Assembly (NCBI RefSeq): GCF_001673635.1
Contig: NZ_LZMH01000005.1
Coordinates: 1-64,000, forward strand
Length of the DNA stretch: 64,000 nt
Origin: Mycobacterium asiaticum
GTDB taxonomy: Bacteria; Actinomycetota; Actinomycetes; Mycobacteriales; Mycobacteriaceae
Direction: 5' to 3'
The position numbers and the translations under genes are program-made. Shown here one piece after another: positions 51,670-62,709 of the stretch. Position 1 is the stretch's first letter; each line of letters opens with the position of its first letter. Under the pieces are notes generated by a model, which did no database searches, was not told the DNA's origin, and worked only from the letters and a program-made list of their open reading frames with translations.

Positions 51670-51699
51670 GGTCAGCGCAGCTGGTCCGCTGTCGCCGCA

Positions 51700-51925
51700 T
51701 CCCGCGGCGCCGGCATCGAGCGAGGCACCACGCTTCGTGAGAGGGAACCCGGTGAGAATCCGGGACTGTCCCGCAGCGGTATGCAGGAACGAAAGCCGTC
51801 AACCGCACTGGTCGTGAAAATTTACGACTGGGAAGCGACGGCCGGTAGGAATCACCACCCGGTGCGTGCCTGCGAGTCCGAAGACCTGCCAGCTGTGCCG
51901 GGCGCGCCGCGTCCGGCGGCACATC
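51700..51925 (+). promoter_or_regulatory. Cobalamin (B12) riboswitch
   Basis: The adenosylcobalamin-sensing leader contains the class landmarks in order: GGGAACCCGGTGAGAATCC (51743-51761) leading into GGGACTGTCCCGCAGCGGT, then GGAACGAAAGCCGTCA, and 3' GAGTCCGAAGACCTGCC (51874-51890). These are the conserved B12-box and core segments. It lies about 130 bases upstream of the B12-independent methionine synthase gene, where M. tuberculosis also has one. It is expected to shut off metE when cobalamin is available. Outer helix limits are approximate. Confidence 0.93.
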
Positions 51926-52055
51926 GCCTCGTGGAATGGGCGTTTGGCCGAACCCGTTGAGGTGTATGCGACTGATGACAGTCCGGCACCTCCAACGGAT
52001 AGGCTGCGCGTCCGCGGGCGGTGTCCACTCCGTCAACTGAAGGACGAACCAGCTC

Positions 52056-54314
52056 GTGAACGCCACACCATTCACCGCCACCATTACCGGCTCCCCCCGT
52101 ATCGGTCCGCGCCGCGAACTCAAGCGCGCGACCGAAGGCTACTGGGCGGGACGCACCAGCCGCGCCGACCTGGCAGCCGTCGCCGCCACGCTTCGCCGCG
52201 ACAGCTGGGCGGACCTGGCCGCCGCGGGACTGGACTCGGTGCCGATCAACACCTTCTCCTACTACGACCAAATGCTTGACACCGCAGTGCTGCTCGGTGC
52301 TCTACCGCCCCGGGTCAATGAGATCTCCGACGAGCTGGACCGCTATTTTGCCGCGGCGCGGGGCAATGACGAGGTTGCCCCGCTTGAGATGACGAAATGG
52401 TTCGACACCAACTACCACTACCTGGTGCCCGAGATCGGGCCGTCGACCACGTTCGCCCTGCATCCGGACAAGGTGCTTACCGAGCTGAAAGAGGCTCTGG
52501 AGCAAGGGATTCCGGCACGGCCGGTAATCATCGGGCCGATCACCTTCCTGCTGCTGAGCAAGGCGGTGGACGGCGCGGCGGCACCGGTCGAACGGCTTGA
52601 GGAGCTGATGCCGATCTATGGCGAGTTGCTTTCGCTGCTGGCTGACAACGGCGCGCACTGGGTGCAGTTCGACGAGCCGGTACTCGTCACCGACATCTCC
52701 CCCGACGCGCCCGCACTGGCCGAGGCGGTCTACAACGCGCTCGGAGCCGTGGCCAACCGGCCGGCCATCCACGTCGCCACCTACTTCGGTGATCCCGGCG
52801 CCGCGTTGGCCGGGCTGGCCCGCACACCCATAGAAGCGATCGGAGTCGACCTGGTCTACGGCGCGGTAACGCCGGTGCCCGAGTTGGCCGACAAGACTTT
52901 GGTGGCGGGCATCGTCGACGGGCGCAACATCTGGCGCACCGACATCGAAGCGGCCCTGGACAAGCTGACGACGCTGTCGGGTTCGGCTGCCGCGGTGGCG
53001 GTTTCGACATCGTGTTCGACGTTGCACGTGCCCTACTCGCTGGAGCCCGAAACCGACCTGGACGACAACCTGCGCAGCTGGCTGGCATTCGGCGCGGAAA
53101 AGGTGCGCGAAGTGGTCGCGCTGGCCCGTGGACTGCGTGAGGGGCGCGACGCGGTCGCCGACGAGATCGCCGCCTCGAACGCCGCCGTCGACTCCCGCCG
53201 CAAAGACCCGCGGCTGCACAACAGCGAGGTTCGGGCCCGGATCGAGTCGATCGTCGCGTCCGGCACCAAGCGTGGTGACGCGGCCGAGCGGCGCGCTAGC
53301 CAGGAGGCACGGCTGCACCTGCCGGTGCTGCCGACCACGACGATCGGGTCCTATCCGCAGACTTCGGCGATCCGCGTCGCCCGCGCGGCACTGCGCAAGG
53401 GTGAAATCGACCAGGCCGAGTACGAGCGCCGGATGAAGCAGGAGATCGCCGACGTCATCGCGTTGCAGGAAGAGCTCGGGATCGACGTGCTAGTACACGG
53501 TGAGCCGGAACGCAACGACATGGTGCAGTACTTCGCCGAACAGCTGGTGGGGTTCTTCGCCACCGACAACGGCTGGGTGCAGTCCTACGGCAGCCGGTGC
53601 GTGCGGCCCCCGATCCTGTACGGCGACGTCGCCCGCCCTACGCCGATGACGGTCGAGTGGATCAAATACGCGCAGTCGCTGACTGACAAGCCGGTCAAGG
53701 GCATGCTGACCGGGCCGGTCACAATTCTGGCGTGGTCGTTCGTCCGGGATGACCAGCCACTGGCCGACACCGCCAACCAGGTCGCGCTGGCCATCCGCGA
53801 CGAGACGGTGGATCTGCAGGCCGCGGGGATCGCGGTGATTCAGGTCGACGAGCCCGCCCTGCGGGAGTTGTTGCCGCTGCGCCGCGCCGACCAGGACGAC
53901 TATTTGCGTTGGGCCGTCGGGTCTTTCCGGTTGGCCACCTCCGGCGTCGACGACTCGACCCAGATCCACACCCATTTGTGCTACTCGGAGTTCGGTGAGG
54001 TGATCGGCGCGATCGCCGATTTGGACGCCGACGTCACGTCCATCGAGGCGGCCCGGTCGCACATGGAGGTGCTGGACGACCTCAACGCCGCCGGCTTCTC
54101 CAACAGTGTGGGCCCCGGCGTCTACGACATCCACTCGCCGCGGGTCCCGGGCACCCAGGAGATGGCCGCTTCGTTGCGGGCCGCGTTGAAAGCCGTTCCC
54201 GCCGAGCGGCTTTGGGTGAATCCGGACTGCGGGCTGAAGACCCGCAATGTCGAGCAGGTGAAAGCGTCGCTGCGCAACATGGTCGCCGCGGCGCAGGAGC
54301 TGCGCGCGCAGTAG
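52056..54314 (+). CDS. metE: Cobalamin-independent methionine synthase
   Basis: This 752-aa enzyme transfers a methyl group from 5-methyltetrahydrofolate (triglutamate) to homocysteine. The zinc ligands lie in [10 protein letters not shown] (H640, C642) and NPDCGLKTR (C725), and substrate regions [24 protein letters not shown], and QVDEPALRE are conserved. Two homologous barrels are evident. GTG 52056 follows GAAGGAC and gives the family N-terminus with [13 protein letters not shown]. It is controlled by the upstream cobalamin riboswitch. The organism therefore probably also has MetH. Confidence 0.97.
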   Translation: MNATPFTATITGSPRIGPRRELKRATEGYWAGRTSRADLAAVAATLRRDSWADLAAAGLDSVPINTFSYYDQMLDTAVLLGALPPRVNEISDELDRYFAAARGNDEVAPLEMTKWFDTNYHYLVPEIGPSTTFALHPDKVLTELKEALEQGIPARPVIIGPITFLLLSKAVDGAAAPVERLEELMPIYGELLSLLADNGAHWVQFDEPVLVTDISPDAPALAEAVYNALGAVANRPAIHVATYFGDPGAALAGLARTPIEAIGVDLVYGAVTPVPELADKTLVAGIVDGRNIWRTDIEAALDKLTTLSGSAAAVAVSTSCSTLHVPYSLEPETDLDDNLRSWLAFGAEKVREVVALARGLREGRDAVADEIAASNAAVDSRRKDPRLHNSEVRARIESIVASGTKRGDAAERRASQEARLHLPVLPTTTIGSYPQTSAIRVARAALRKGEIDQAEYERRMKQEIADVIALQEELGIDVLVHGEPERNDMVQYFAEQLVGFFATDNGWVQSYGSRCVRPPILYGDVARPTPMTVEWIKYAQSLTDKPVKGMLTGPVTILAWSFVRDDQPLADTANQVALAIRDETVDLQAAGIAVIQVDEPALRELLPLRRADQDDYLRWAVGSFRLATSGVDDSTQIHTHLCYSEFGEVIGAIADLDADVTSIEAARSHMEVLDDLNAAGFSNSVGPGVYDIHSPRVPGTQEMAASLRAALKAVPAERLWVNPDCGLKTRNVEQVKASLRNMVAAAQELRAQ

Positions 54315-54325
54315 CGCGACGTTCG

Positions 54326-54385
54326 CGCGAGTCGAACCGCGCTGCGGTTTCCAGCCCGGAATCACGCAGTGCGGTTCGGCTCGCG
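54326..54385. terminator. Hairpin between convergent metE and DUF3556 genes
   Basis: GCGAGTCGAACCGC (54327-54340) pairs with GCGGTTCGGCTCGC (54371-54384) with one mismatch, and CTGCG (54342-54346) pairs with CGCAG (54365-54369) inside it. The resulting extended stem has no U-tract. It lies exactly between the two stop codons (54314 and 54393) and probably separates the convergent transcripts. Confidence 0.5.
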
Positions 54386-54392
54386 GGCATTC

Positions 54393-56117
54393 CTAACCAG
54401 TCTCCACGTGGACGGGGACGTCGTCGTCCCACGGCTGACGGGTCACCATGTCGGCCACCCGCACGTAGCCGCGTTCGAATTCCCCGGTGGCGGCGTCGAC
54501 GAGCCGGTACCGCTGGGTCTGCCGGTGGATCGGCTGGGCGTCGAGCAGGACCACCCGCACCTCGCCCGGTTCGAACCGGCAGCGCCGCTGCATCGCCGCG
54601 ATCAGCTGCTCGTTGTGCATGTGGCCGTCCCCGAAGTTCCAGCCGATGGCGGTGCTGCAGATGCGTTCACCATCGGTGATGACGTAGTCGTCCTCGTTCT
54701 GTCCGGCCATCGCCCGGTGGGCCAAAGTGAACAGAGCCCGGCCGTGAGTGTTGAAGCCGCGGAACGCATACCCCATGTAAAGCGGGATCTGCGCGGCCTC
54801 CGGGCTGCCGTAGAACCGTTCCAGCTGGGCTTGCGGCATACTGGCGATCGCCACGATGCCGCGGGAGATCTTGTCGCTTGCCGACGGCTTGATGCACCAC
54901 AGGGTGGTGTCCCAGTTGCCCGCGTAGTACCGCATGCCGGGCAGGAACGAGATCTTGCGGGGAAACATGTTGCCCGCGATCACGATGCCGGCGATAACCG
55001 CGAAAAGGACCGCCACCGGCACCGGATGTTTCACGTCGTCCAACCGGAGGCCGGCATGGCCGACGAACAGGCTGAGCACCCCGAAGATCATGAACACGTT
55101 CCATTCCAGCGGGACGCCCATCGGGATGGCCGAGAGGATCCCGAAGTGGAACAGCACCATGACGATCGCCGCCGCCTTCAGCGGCCAGCCGGCGGGCGCG
55201 AAGAACAACGCGAGCGGCACGAACATCTCGATCAACGTGCTGAGGTGGGCGACGATCCGGGACAGACGGCCGGGCCGCAGGTCGTCGGGGAAGTTCTCGA
55301 AAAACAGCCGCTTCAGCCACCGCGGTCGCATCAGCGGGTTGTTCGACATCATCGTCGAGATGACGAACGGGAAGTGCTTGTTGAGCTTCGACGTCGCCGC
55401 GCCCACCCAGATCACCAGGAACACCAGCTTGGCGGCGACGATCATGTCGACGCCACCGAACAGGAAGGTGACGGTCAGGGTGCCGTAGACCTCGCCGCGC
55501 GCGGCCAAAAAGATCACCTTGTCGCGCAGGCCGGCCATGGCCAGCACGACCAGGATCGCCACGATCTCCCAGGTCGGCAGCACCCCAACCGTGGTGCCCA
55601 ACTCGGGTATCGGGCCCGAGCCGTCGGTGAACAGGGCGGTCACCAGCAGGATCAGCAGCAGTGCGTAGAGCGCGACGTCGGCGGGCTTACGTTTGGTGCC
55701 AAAAGTCAGCGGGACGCGGTCGGGCCACGGTGGTAGCCGGATGGTGCCGAACCGCAGCCAGTACAGGATCGAGCCCATCGGCGGGAAGAACCGGTTGTTG
55801 AGCGGCCCGAAGCCGCAGCCCAGCCCCACCACTTCGAACAGCATCGTGTAGAGCACGACCTTCTGGAACACGATCGGCTCGGCGTACCAGGCCCGGACAT
55901 TGGTGAACCCGTCAATACCCTTGGTGCTCAACACGATCAGCCAGGCAATCAGGACGTACAGCAGGATCTTCACCACGTAGAACAGGTGCAGCACCACCGG
56001 CGTGCCGAAGCCCACCTCGGCCCAGTGCCGGGCCATCGGGCGGATCTTCTCGCTTCGGGTGCCCTTGCTCCACTCGTCGAACTCGATCTCCGGCAGCTGG
56101 GGCTTCAGGAATCCCAT
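54393..56117 (-). CDS. DUF3556 family multi-pass membrane protein
   Basis: This 574-aa protein begins MGFLKPQLPEIEFDEWSKGT and has an estimated eight to ten membrane segments in the first 400 residues (for example HLFYVVKILLYVLIAWLIVL, ALYALLLILLVTALF, AIVMVLFHFGILSAIPMG). A soluble C-terminal region follows (SDKISRGIVAIASMPQAQLERFYGS, GFNTHGRALFTLAHRAMAG). This is the DUF3556 pattern; M. tuberculosis Rv1132 (576 aa) is the same gene in the same place next to metE. A KstR-like palindrome lies 13 bases before its ATG, so it may belong to sterol catabolism. Function unknown. Confidence 0.9.
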   Translation of the reverse strand: MGFLKPQLPEIEFDEWSKGTRSEKIRPMARHWAEVGFGTPVVLHLFYVVKILLYVLIAWLIVLSTKGIDGFTNVRAWYAEPIVFQKVVLYTMLFEVVGLGCGFGPLNNRFFPPMGSILYWLRFGTIRLPPWPDRVPLTFGTKRKPADVALYALLLILLVTALFTDGSGPIPELGTTVGVLPTWEIVAILVVLAMAGLRDKVIFLAARGEVYGTLTVTFLFGGVDMIVAAKLVFLVIWVGAATSKLNKHFPFVISTMMSNNPLMRPRWLKRLFFENFPDDLRPGRLSRIVAHLSTLIEMFVPLALFFAPAGWPLKAAAIVMVLFHFGILSAIPMGVPLEWNVFMIFGVLSLFVGHAGLRLDDVKHPVPVAVLFAVIAGIVIAGNMFPRKISFLPGMRYYAGNWDTTLWCIKPSASDKISRGIVAIASMPQAQLERFYGSPEAAQIPLYMGYAFRGFNTHGRALFTLAHRAMAGQNEDDYVITDGERICSTAIGWNFGDGHMHNEQLIAAMQRRCRFEPGEVRVVLLDAQPIHRQTQRYRLVDAATGEFERGYVRVADMVTRQPWDDDVPVHVETG

Positions 56118-56129
56118 GGTTTGACAGAT

Positions 56130-56143
56130 TAGAACGTGTTCTA
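56130..56143. promoter_or_regulatory. KstR-like operator in front of the DUF3556 gene
   Basis: TAGAACGTGTTCTA is a perfect palindrome (TAGAAC/GTTCTA around GT) and meets the published KstR operator form TNNAACNNGTTNNA. KstR is the TetR-family repressor of cholesterol catabolism in mycobacteria. The site lies 13 bases upstream of the ATG of the DUF3556 gene, where it would block initiation. It is 24 bases from the cobQ stop. Confidence 0.6.
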
Positions 56144-56166
56144 GGCGAGCGCGCTCCGGTAGCCGA

Positions 56167-57639
56167 TTACGGCGCACCCGGCGCCAGAAACGGCAACCCG
56201 CGCGGGCAGCCGTGCCGGGCCAGATCCAGCAGGGCGTCGACGTCGAGGTGCCGTTCGGCGAGCTCGCCGAGCAGGTCGAGACGGCGTTCGCGCGCGGCAG
56301 CGAAGCTGGCTGCGGACGTGACACCCAGCGTCTCGCGCAGGAAGGCCGTCCGCAGCGCGTCCCCTTCGAACGCGCCGTGCCACATCGTGCCGAATACGCG
56401 GCCGTCGCGCAGGCCGCCGAGGAACTCTTCGGCACTTGGGCCGACGATGACCCTGCCGTGGTGGATCTCGTACCCGGCGGCGGGCGCCCCCAGCCAATCG
56501 CCGCGCGGCAGCCGCAGCACCTTTTCGACGCCGAATGCGGTCTCGACGTCGAGCAGACCCAGCCCGTCGACCTCTCCCGCGGCTCCCTCGACGCCGTGCT
56601 CGTCGCGGATGACGCGGCCAAGCATCTGGAAACCGCCGCAGATCCCCAGCAGCGGTTTGCCCGCCGCGACGTGGTCCCGCACCGCGCGGTCCAGGCCCCT
56701 GGCCCGCAACCAGGCCAGGTCCGCGATCGTTGCGCGGGTGCCGGGCAGTACCACCAGGTCGGCATCGCTCAGCGCACGGGCGTCGGAGGCGAACACGATG
56801 TCGAGGTCGGGTTCTAGGCCCAGTGCGTCGATGTCGGTGAAGTTGCTGATCCGGGGGAATCGCACGACGGCCACCCGGCGGGCGCCCGTGCCCGTTGCGC
56901 GCCGCCCGGCCAGGTCGAGGGCGTCCTCGGAATCCAGCCACAGGTCGGGATGCCAGGGCAGGGTGCCGTAGACGGTCCGCCCGGTCAGCCGCTCCAGATC
57001 CCGCAGACCCGGCGCCAACAGGTCGAGGTCACCGCGGAACTTGTTGACCACGAAGCCCGCTAAAAGGGCCTGGTCCTCGGCGGACAACAGCGCCACGGTG
57101 CCCAGGAAGGCCGCGAAAACTCCGCCGCGATCGATGTCGCCGACGACGACGGTCGGCAGTCCCGCATGACGGGCCAGACCCATGTTGACGTAGTCACCGG
57201 CGCGCAAATTGATTTCGGCGGGACTGCCGGCACCTTCGGCGATGACGATGTCGTACCGCTCGGCGAGATCGTCGAACGCTTCGTGGGCGGCCTTGGCCAG
57301 CGGCCGCCGCGCGTCCAGCCAGTCCGACGACGCCAGCTCACCCCAGGGACGGCCCATCAGCACGACGTGGCTGCGGTGGTCGCTACCCGGCTTGAGCAGG
57401 ACGGGGTTCATGGCCGCCTCGGGCGCCGCCTCCGCGGCGAGCGCCTGGACCCATTGCGCCCGACCGATTTCCACCACCGCACCGTCGGCAGCCGGGCAGA
57501 CCATCGAATTGTTCGACATGTTCTGCGCTTTGAACGGCGCCACCCGCACGCCGCGACGGGCCAGAGCGCGGCACAGCCCGGCAGTCACCGTGCTCTTGCC
57601 GGCATCACTGGTCGTGCCGGCCACCAGCAGACCCGACAT
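56167..57639 (-). CDS. cobQ: Cobyric acid synthase CobQ
   Basis: This 490-aa ATP-dependent glutamine amidotransferase amidates adenosylcobyrinic acid a,c-diamide in B12 synthesis. The N-terminal P-loop-type motif VAGTTSDAGKSTVTAGLCRAL is intact, as are AQNMSNNSMV and DIDRGGVFAAFLGTV. The GATase domain follows, with nucleophile in LLGICGGFQMLGR and His in GTMWHGAFEGDAL. ATG 57639 (MSGLLVAGTT) gives the M. tuberculosis N-terminus; ATG 57663 is possible. In M. tuberculosis cobQ1 is Rv0255c, far away, so its place between the DUF3556 gene and prpD is a rearrangement relative to that genome. Confidence 0.94.
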   Translation of the reverse strand: MSGLLVAGTTSDAGKSTVTAGLCRALARRGVRVAPFKAQNMSNNSMVCPAADGAVVEIGRAQWVQALAAEAAPEAAMNPVLLKPGSDHRSHVVLMGRPWGELASSDWLDARRPLAKAAHEAFDDLAERYDIVIAEGAGSPAEINLRAGDYVNMGLARHAGLPTVVVGDIDRGGVFAAFLGTVALLSAEDQALLAGFVVNKFRGDLDLLAPGLRDLERLTGRTVYGTLPWHPDLWLDSEDALDLAGRRATGTGARRVAVVRFPRISNFTDIDALGLEPDLDIVFASDARALSDADLVVLPGTRATIADLAWLRARGLDRAVRDHVAAGKPLLGICGGFQMLGRVIRDEHGVEGAAGEVDGLGLLDVETAFGVEKVLRLPRGDWLGAPAAGYEIHHGRVIVGPSAEEFLGGLRDGRVFGTMWHGAFEGDALRTAFLRETLGVTSAASFAAARERRLDLLGELAERHLDVDALLDLARHGCPRGLPFLAPGAP

Positions 57640-57688
57640 CAGGTTGTTCTCACCGCTCGCCATGGTCCCATATCGCCCATCCGACACG

Positions 57689-59197
57689 TCATCCGAAGAT
57701 GCCGGCCGGAATGGTCGGCGCCAGCGCAAGCACCGACGGGTCGATGACGATATTGAGTGCGCCCAGTCCGCCCGCCCCCACCTCGGCAAGGCCCTGGACC
57801 ACCGAAAGGAACCGTTGTTGCTCGGCCTCATCGACCACACCCTCGGACAGTTCGAGGAACTTCGCGACATACTGCGGCCGCTCAAAAGGTCTGGCGCCCA
57901 ACGGGTGTGCGTCGGCGACGGCAATTTCGTCGACAATCACCTCGCCGTTGCGCAGGGTGATCTCCGCACGGCCGCCGAACGCCCGCTCGGATGGGTCGCT
58001 TGAGTAATAGCGACGGGTCCACTCGGGATCTTCCCGGGTGCAGATCTTCTGCCACAGCGTGACAGTGTCGGGCCGACGCGCCCGCTCCGGGGCATAGGAC
58101 CGTTCGTGATGCCAGGTGCCGTCCTGCAGTGCGACGGCGAAGATGTACATGATCGAGTGGTCCAGCGTCTCGCGCGAAGCATCCGGATCGAACTTCTGCG
58201 GGTCGTTGGATCCGGTGCCGATCACGTAATGCGTGTGGTGGCTGGTGTGCAGCACGATCGAGACGACCTGATCCGTGTCACCGATCCGCTCCCGAAGCCG
58301 ACGGGCCAGGTCGACCAATGCTTGACTTTGATATTCCGCCGAATGCTCCTTGGTGTAACTGTCGAGGATCGCGCGCTTCGGCTCGCCCGGTTCCGGCAGC
58401 GGAACGCGATAGACGTGCTCCGGGCCGGACAATAGCCAGGCGATCACCCCGTCCTCGCCTTCCCAGATCGGGGCCGGCGCACCCTCACCGCGCATCGCCC
58501 TGTCGACGGCCTCGATGCCCACCTTTCCCGCCCACGCCGGGGCAAAAGCTTTCCAGCTGGAGATGTACCCCTTGCGCGATTGACGGGTGGCGGTTGTCAG
58601 GTGCAGTGCCTGACCGACCGCCTGATAGATCGTCTCCCGGTCCAGCCGCAGCATGGTGCCGATACCCGCGGCCACCGATGGACCGAGGTGGGCGACGTGG
58701 TCAATCTTGTGCTCGTGCAGGCAGATTCCCTTGGCCAGGTCGATCTGGATCTCGTACGCGGTGGCCAGGCCGCGGATCAGGTCGGTACCGCCGATCCCCC
58801 CTTGCTGGGCGACCGCCAGCAGGGCGGGGATGTTGTCCCCTGGGTGGGAGTATTCCGCGGCCAGAAACGTGTCGTGGAAATCCAGCTCGCGTACCGCGAC
58901 GCCGTTGGCCCAGGCCGCCCATTCCGCCGAATAGTTGCCCTGGACACCAAACACTTTCGCCCCGTTGACCGCGACGGGATGTGCCAGCGCCTGAGCGCGC
59001 GCGGCGGTCACCGGGCGGCGGATCGCCGCGGCCGATGAAACCGCTGCGTTGTCGATGATGCGGTTGAGCACCATCGCTTCGGTGTCGGCCGGCACCGCGA
59101 CCGGATCCGCGGCGACCTCCGCGATGTGCCAGGCCAAGTGCTCGCTACGAGGAAAGTCGTCGGCGCTGCGCCGGGTTCGGACGTCGTGTAAACGCAT
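57689..59197 (-). CDS. prpD: 2-methylcitrate dehydratase PrpD
   Basis: This 502-aa MmgE/PrpD-family enzyme dehydrates 2-methylcitrate to 2-methylaconitate in propionyl-CoA breakdown. Long stretches match M. tuberculosis PrpD (Rv1130): [26 protein letters not shown] (in parts), [24 protein letters not shown]-type catalytic region [19 protein letters not shown], and [17 protein letters not shown] 59197 ([16 protein letters not shown]) gives the family N-terminus. PrpC (methylcitrate synthase) and the PrpR regulator, which flank it in M. tuberculosis, are absent here, and cobQ follows instead. A paralogous role is possible. Confidence 0.93.
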   Translation of the reverse strand: MRLHDVRTRRSADDFPRSEHLAWHIAEVAADPVAVPADTEAMVLNRIIDNAAVSSAAAIRRPVTAARAQALAHPVAVNGAKVFGVQGNYSAEWAAWANGVAVRELDFHDTFLAAEYSHPGDNIPALLAVAQQGGIGGTDLIRGLATAYEIQIDLAKGICLHEHKIDHVAHLGPSVAAGIGTMLRLDRETIYQAVGQALHLTTATRQSRKGYISSWKAFAPAWAGKVGIEAVDRAMRGEGAPAPIWEGEDGVIAWLLSGPEHVYRVPLPEPGEPKRAILDSYTKEHSAEYQSQALVDLARRLRERIGDTDQVVSIVLHTSHHTHYVIGTGSNDPQKFDPDASRETLDHSIMYIFAVALQDGTWHHERSYAPERARRPDTVTLWQKICTREDPEWTRRYYSSDPSERAFGGRAEITLRNGEVIVDEIAVADAHPLGARPFERPQYVAKFLELSEGVVDEAEQQRFLSVVQGLAEVGAGGLGALNIVIDPSVLALAPTIPAGIFG

Positions 59198-59410
59198 AAG
59201 CGGCACAGTACGCAGGCCTGCCGCGATTGCGGCCGGCAACCCGGCTGAACCTCAACCCGTCTGAACCGCAACGTTTCTCGTAATGTCAGTGGAATCTCAG
59301 TCGGAACGACGCGCACGCGCGGACAGCGGATCTCTCCGATCCGGGTTGTAAGCCGCGCAATCGGTGTAGCTTGCTGCTGGGGCACCGTGGGGTCACCGAG
59401 GAGTCGGGGA

Positions 59411-60760
59411 ATGACAGATATCGATTATTGCGTGGTCGGGGCCGGGTTCGCGGGTCTGACCGCCGCGCTGCGGTTGAAACAGGCGGGTCACTCGGTGGCG
59501 TTGCTCGAGGCCCGCGACCGCGTCGGCGGCCGCACCTTCACGGTGACCCGCGATGACGGCGTCTGGATCGACCGCGGCGGCGCCTGGATCGGCCCGGGTC
59601 AGGACCGGATCTACGCGTTGATGCAGGAATTCGGCGTCCCGGAATACAAGCAGCACAACGACGGTGACGCCATGATGTTCGTCGGTGGCAAGAAGCGCCG
59701 TTACGGCGGGAAGCTGCCCTGGACCATGAGCCCTTGGGCGGTGGCCAATCTGGGCCTCGGCCTGGCCACCATCGAGCAGATGTGCAAAGCCGTGCCGCGT
59801 GAAAACCCGTGGGAGGCACCGGATGCCGACGAATTGGACCGGACCAGCATCGGCGACTGGCTGGAGCGCAACGTGCTGTCCCGGCCGGCGCGGGAAATGC
59901 TGGACACGGCTTTCGCCGGCACCTACACCTCGGCGGCATCGGAAGTGTCGCTGCTGTGGATGTTGCACCAGATGGGATCCGGGGGTGGCCCGACGTTCGT
60001 CATCTCGGGCAGGGGCGGATCCCAGGACGCCCGCCCGGTCGGCGGGATGGGCGCCATCTATCGCCCGATGGTGGCGCAGCTGGGCGACGCACTGCACCTG
60101 TCGCGGCCGGTGCGGACCGTCAGCCAGGACGACGATGGGGTCACGGTCAGCGCCGAGGGTCTGACCATCCGCGCCAAGCGAGTGATCGTGGCGATTCCGA
60201 TGGCGATCGCCGGCACCATCGCCTATGAGCCGACGCTGCCGGTAGACCGGGCGATGCTCAACCAGCGCATGCCCAGCGGAGCGGTGATCAAGATCTCGGC
60301 GATCTACGGCGACGCGTTCTGGCGCGCCGACGGGTTGTCCGGCCAATCCGTGGGACCCGGCACACCGGCCTCATTGACCATCGACGCGTGCACCGACAAA
60401 GGTGACCCAGGGATCATGTGCGTGATCACCGAGGGGCCCGCCGCCCGCCGGCTCACCGCGCTCGACGAGAGCGAGCGCAGGTCGGTCGTCATCCGGGAAC
60501 TCATCGACCGCTTCGGCGAGAAGGCAAGAGAGCCAATCGAATTCCACGAGCAGAACTGGACCCTGGAACGTTACTCGGGCGGCGGAATGATCAGCCACAC
60601 GGGGACCGGAGTGCTGACCGAGTTCGGGCACGCCCTGCGGACGCCGTGCGGCCGCATCCACTGGGCGGGCACCGAGAGCTCGGCGATCATGTGCGGCTGG
60701 ATCGACGGCGCGATTCGCTCCGGGGAGCGCGCCGCCGCTGAGGTTATGGCGGCGAGTTAG
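59411..60760 (+). CDS. Flavin-containing amine oxidase
   Basis: This 449-aa FAD-dependent amine oxidase has the dinucleotide-binding motif [20 protein letters not shown] near the N-terminus and the adjacent [11 protein letters not shown] (flavin-contact) motif, then [11 protein letters not shown]. At the C-terminus [30 protein letters not shown] contacts FAD. The covalent flavin-binding Cys of eukaryotic MAO is not present at the expected YSGGG site. ATG 59411 follows GAGTCGGGGA; ATG 59387 is less likely. Substrate unknown; putrescine or other amines are typical. Confidence 0.9.
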   Translation: MTDIDYCVVGAGFAGLTAALRLKQAGHSVALLEARDRVGGRTFTVTRDDGVWIDRGGAWIGPGQDRIYALMQEFGVPEYKQHNDGDAMMFVGGKKRRYGGKLPWTMSPWAVANLGLGLATIEQMCKAVPRENPWEAPDADELDRTSIGDWLERNVLSRPAREMLDTAFAGTYTSAASEVSLLWMLHQMGSGGGPTFVISGRGGSQDARPVGGMGAIYRPMVAQLGDALHLSRPVRTVSQDDDGVTVSAEGLTIRAKRVIVAIPMAIAGTIAYEPTLPVDRAMLNQRMPSGAVIKISAIYGDAFWRADGLSGQSVGPGTPASLTIDACTDKGDPGIMCVITEGPAARRLTALDESERRSVVIRELIDRFGEKAREPIEFHEQNWTLERYSGGGMISHTGTGVLTEFGHALRTPCGRIHWAGTESSAIMCGWIDGAIRSGERAAAEVMAAS

Positions 60761-61923
60761 CCGATTCCGGTCCGCGGAACCACGCTGGGCCGGTTCTGCG
60801 TGACGTGGGCACCGCCACCGCCGCGGCCCATCATCCCGCCCGGCATGCCGCCGTTTGCAGCACCCGCGCCGGTGGGCATCGGCATCATCGGCATGCCCAT
60901 CCCGCCGGTCGGGGCCGCGGCTGTCTGCGCGGCCGCGGCACTCGGGGTGCTCAGGCCGCGCATCGCGGCACTGGCCATGTCTTTCGGCGTCGAGCCGGCC
61001 CATGTCGGCGGCACCGACATGGCACCGACCAGGTGTGCCTTGCCCAAATCACCCGCCATCCCCGCGCCGAGCCCGGCGCCACCGAGGCCCTTCGCCGCTG
61101 GCGCGACATCGCCGACGAACTTCGTCGAGTCGGCCAGTCCGGCTGTGGCGGCGCCGGCGGCGGCGCTGGCCGAACTGGGGTTGGCGAGGCTCGCCAACTG
61201 CATCATCGGCGAGATCAACATGCTGGCGGGCAGCGTGCCGACCTGGGCGACCGACGCCAGCGACTCCACCGGCACGGACGACACCGCCGACTGCACACCC
61301 GAGATCAGACCGGGAGCCACCGCCGCGACACCCTGCGCCAGTGGGCTCACGGCCGCAGACACGTTCGTCGCCGCCTGGGTGGCCAGGCCGGCAAGGCTGA
61401 CCGGGGGCACGGCAAACGGCGAGACGCTCGCCGCCACGGCCGTCGCGCCACCGTGATAGCCGACCATCGCGGCGACGTCCTGCGCCCACATTTCGACGTA
61501 GTCGAATTCGGTGGCCGCGATCGCCGGCGTGTTCTGGCCCAGGAAGTTCGTCGCCACCAAGGACATCAGCGACACCCGGTTCGCGGTGACCGCGGCCGGA
61601 TGCACCGTCGCGGTCATCGCCGTCTCGAAGGCGGTTGCCGCCGCCCGAGCCTGCGCGGCCGCCGTCTGCGCTTGCCCGGCTGCCGTGCTAAGCCAACCGA
61701 TGTAGGGAGTGGCCGCGGCCACCATCGCCGCCGAGGCCGGCCCGGCCCATGGCCCACTTGCCATACCGGTGATCACCGAGTCGAACGACGACGCCGACGC
61801 CGCCAGCTCGGCGGCCAAGCTGTCCCAGGCCGCCGCCGCTACATGCAACGGTCCCGACCCGGCGCCCGAAAAAATCCGCGCCGAATTGATCTCCGGCGGC
61901 AACCACGAGAAATCCAGAATCAT
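60757..61923 (-). CDS. PPE-family protein (PPE-SVP type)
   Basis: This 388-aa mycobacterial PPE protein begins [20 protein letters not shown] with the canonical Pro-Pro-Glu at about residues 9-11 and the helical PPE domain to about residue 170 ([47 protein letters not shown]). The SVP motif [13 protein letters not shown] lies in the C-terminal half, and the tail is Gly/Met-rich ending VVPRTGIG, the same end as the second PPE protein encoded here. It is secreted by ESX-5-type systems in relatives. It lies 114 bases downstream of the Esx pair. Confidence 0.92.
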   Translation of the reverse strand: MILDFSWLPPEINSARIFSGAGSGPLHVAAAAWDSLAAELAASASSFDSVITGMASGPWAGPASAAMVAAATPYIGWLSTAAGQAQTAAAQARAAATAFETAMTATVHPAAVTANRVSLMSLVATNFLGQNTPAIAATEFDYVEMWAQDVAAMVGYHGGATAVAASVSPFAVPPVSLAGLATQAATNVSAAVSPLAQGVAAVAPGLISGVQSAVSSVPVESLASVAQVGTLPASMLISPMMQLASLANPSSASAAAGAATAGLADSTKFVGDVAPAAKGLGGAGLGAGMAGDLGKAHLVGAMSVPPTWAGSTPKDMASAAMRGLSTPSAAAAQTAAAPTGGMGMPMMPMPTGAGAANGGMPGGMMGRGGGGAHVTQNRPSVVPRTGIG

Positions 61924-62037
61924 CGCAAACCCAACCCAGCCACATCAGCCACCTTGGCCAATGTCGGCGCTGCTAGATAGGTGATTCAGGAGGTACTCAG
62001 GAACACCGAAGGCCATTACAAGCGTTGGTGCTCTACG

Positions 62038-62322
62038 TCAGGCCCAGCTGGAGCCGACGGCGCTGTCGGTTTGCGCCATGTTGTTGCCGGCGCTCTGGAT
62101 CTTCTGGCCGTGGGCGTTGGCCTGCTCGTAGATCACCTGGAAGTTGCGGCCCAACTGGGCGATGAACTCCTGGCAAGCCACCGAACCGGCGCCGCCCCAG
62201 AAGTCACCGGCAGCCAGCACATCGCGAACGATGGCTTGGTGCTCGGCCTCCAGGTTGGCGGCCTGGGCGCGCACGAGCGCACCGTGCGCGTCGACATCGC
62301 CGAACTGGTAATTGATCGTCAT
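62038..62322 (-). CDS. ESAT-6-like secreted protein, Mtb9.9 (EsxN/I/L/O/V) family
   Basis: This 94-aa WxG100 protein matches the Mtb9.9 family: MTINYQFGDVDAHGALVRAQ, a W-x-G bend at FWGGAGS (about 42-44), and the tail TDSAVGSSWA. It forms a heterodimer with the QILSS protein encoded immediately upstream and is exported by ESX-5 in related species. Its ATG follows the partner's stop by 20 bases. The members are nearly identical, so I do not assign one of M. tuberculosis esxI/L/N/O/V. Confidence 0.95.
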   Translation of the reverse strand: MTINYQFGDVDAHGALVRAQAANLEAEHQAIVRDVLAAGDFWGGAGSVACQEFIAQLGRNFQVIYEQANAHGQKIQSAGNNMAQTDSAVGSSWA

Positions 62323-62342
62323 TGCTGTGTCCTTTCTCGGGT

Positions 62343-62651
<309 letters not shown>

Positions 62652-62709
62652 CTATCGATGAAAATTTGTTTTGTAAGGGAGACAATCGAAATAGCGCACC
62701 ACCCCCGAC

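Noticed and set aside
52302..53318. 338-codon minus-strand frame opposite metE
   Set aside because: Antisense shadow without motifs; metE is fully conserved on the other strand.
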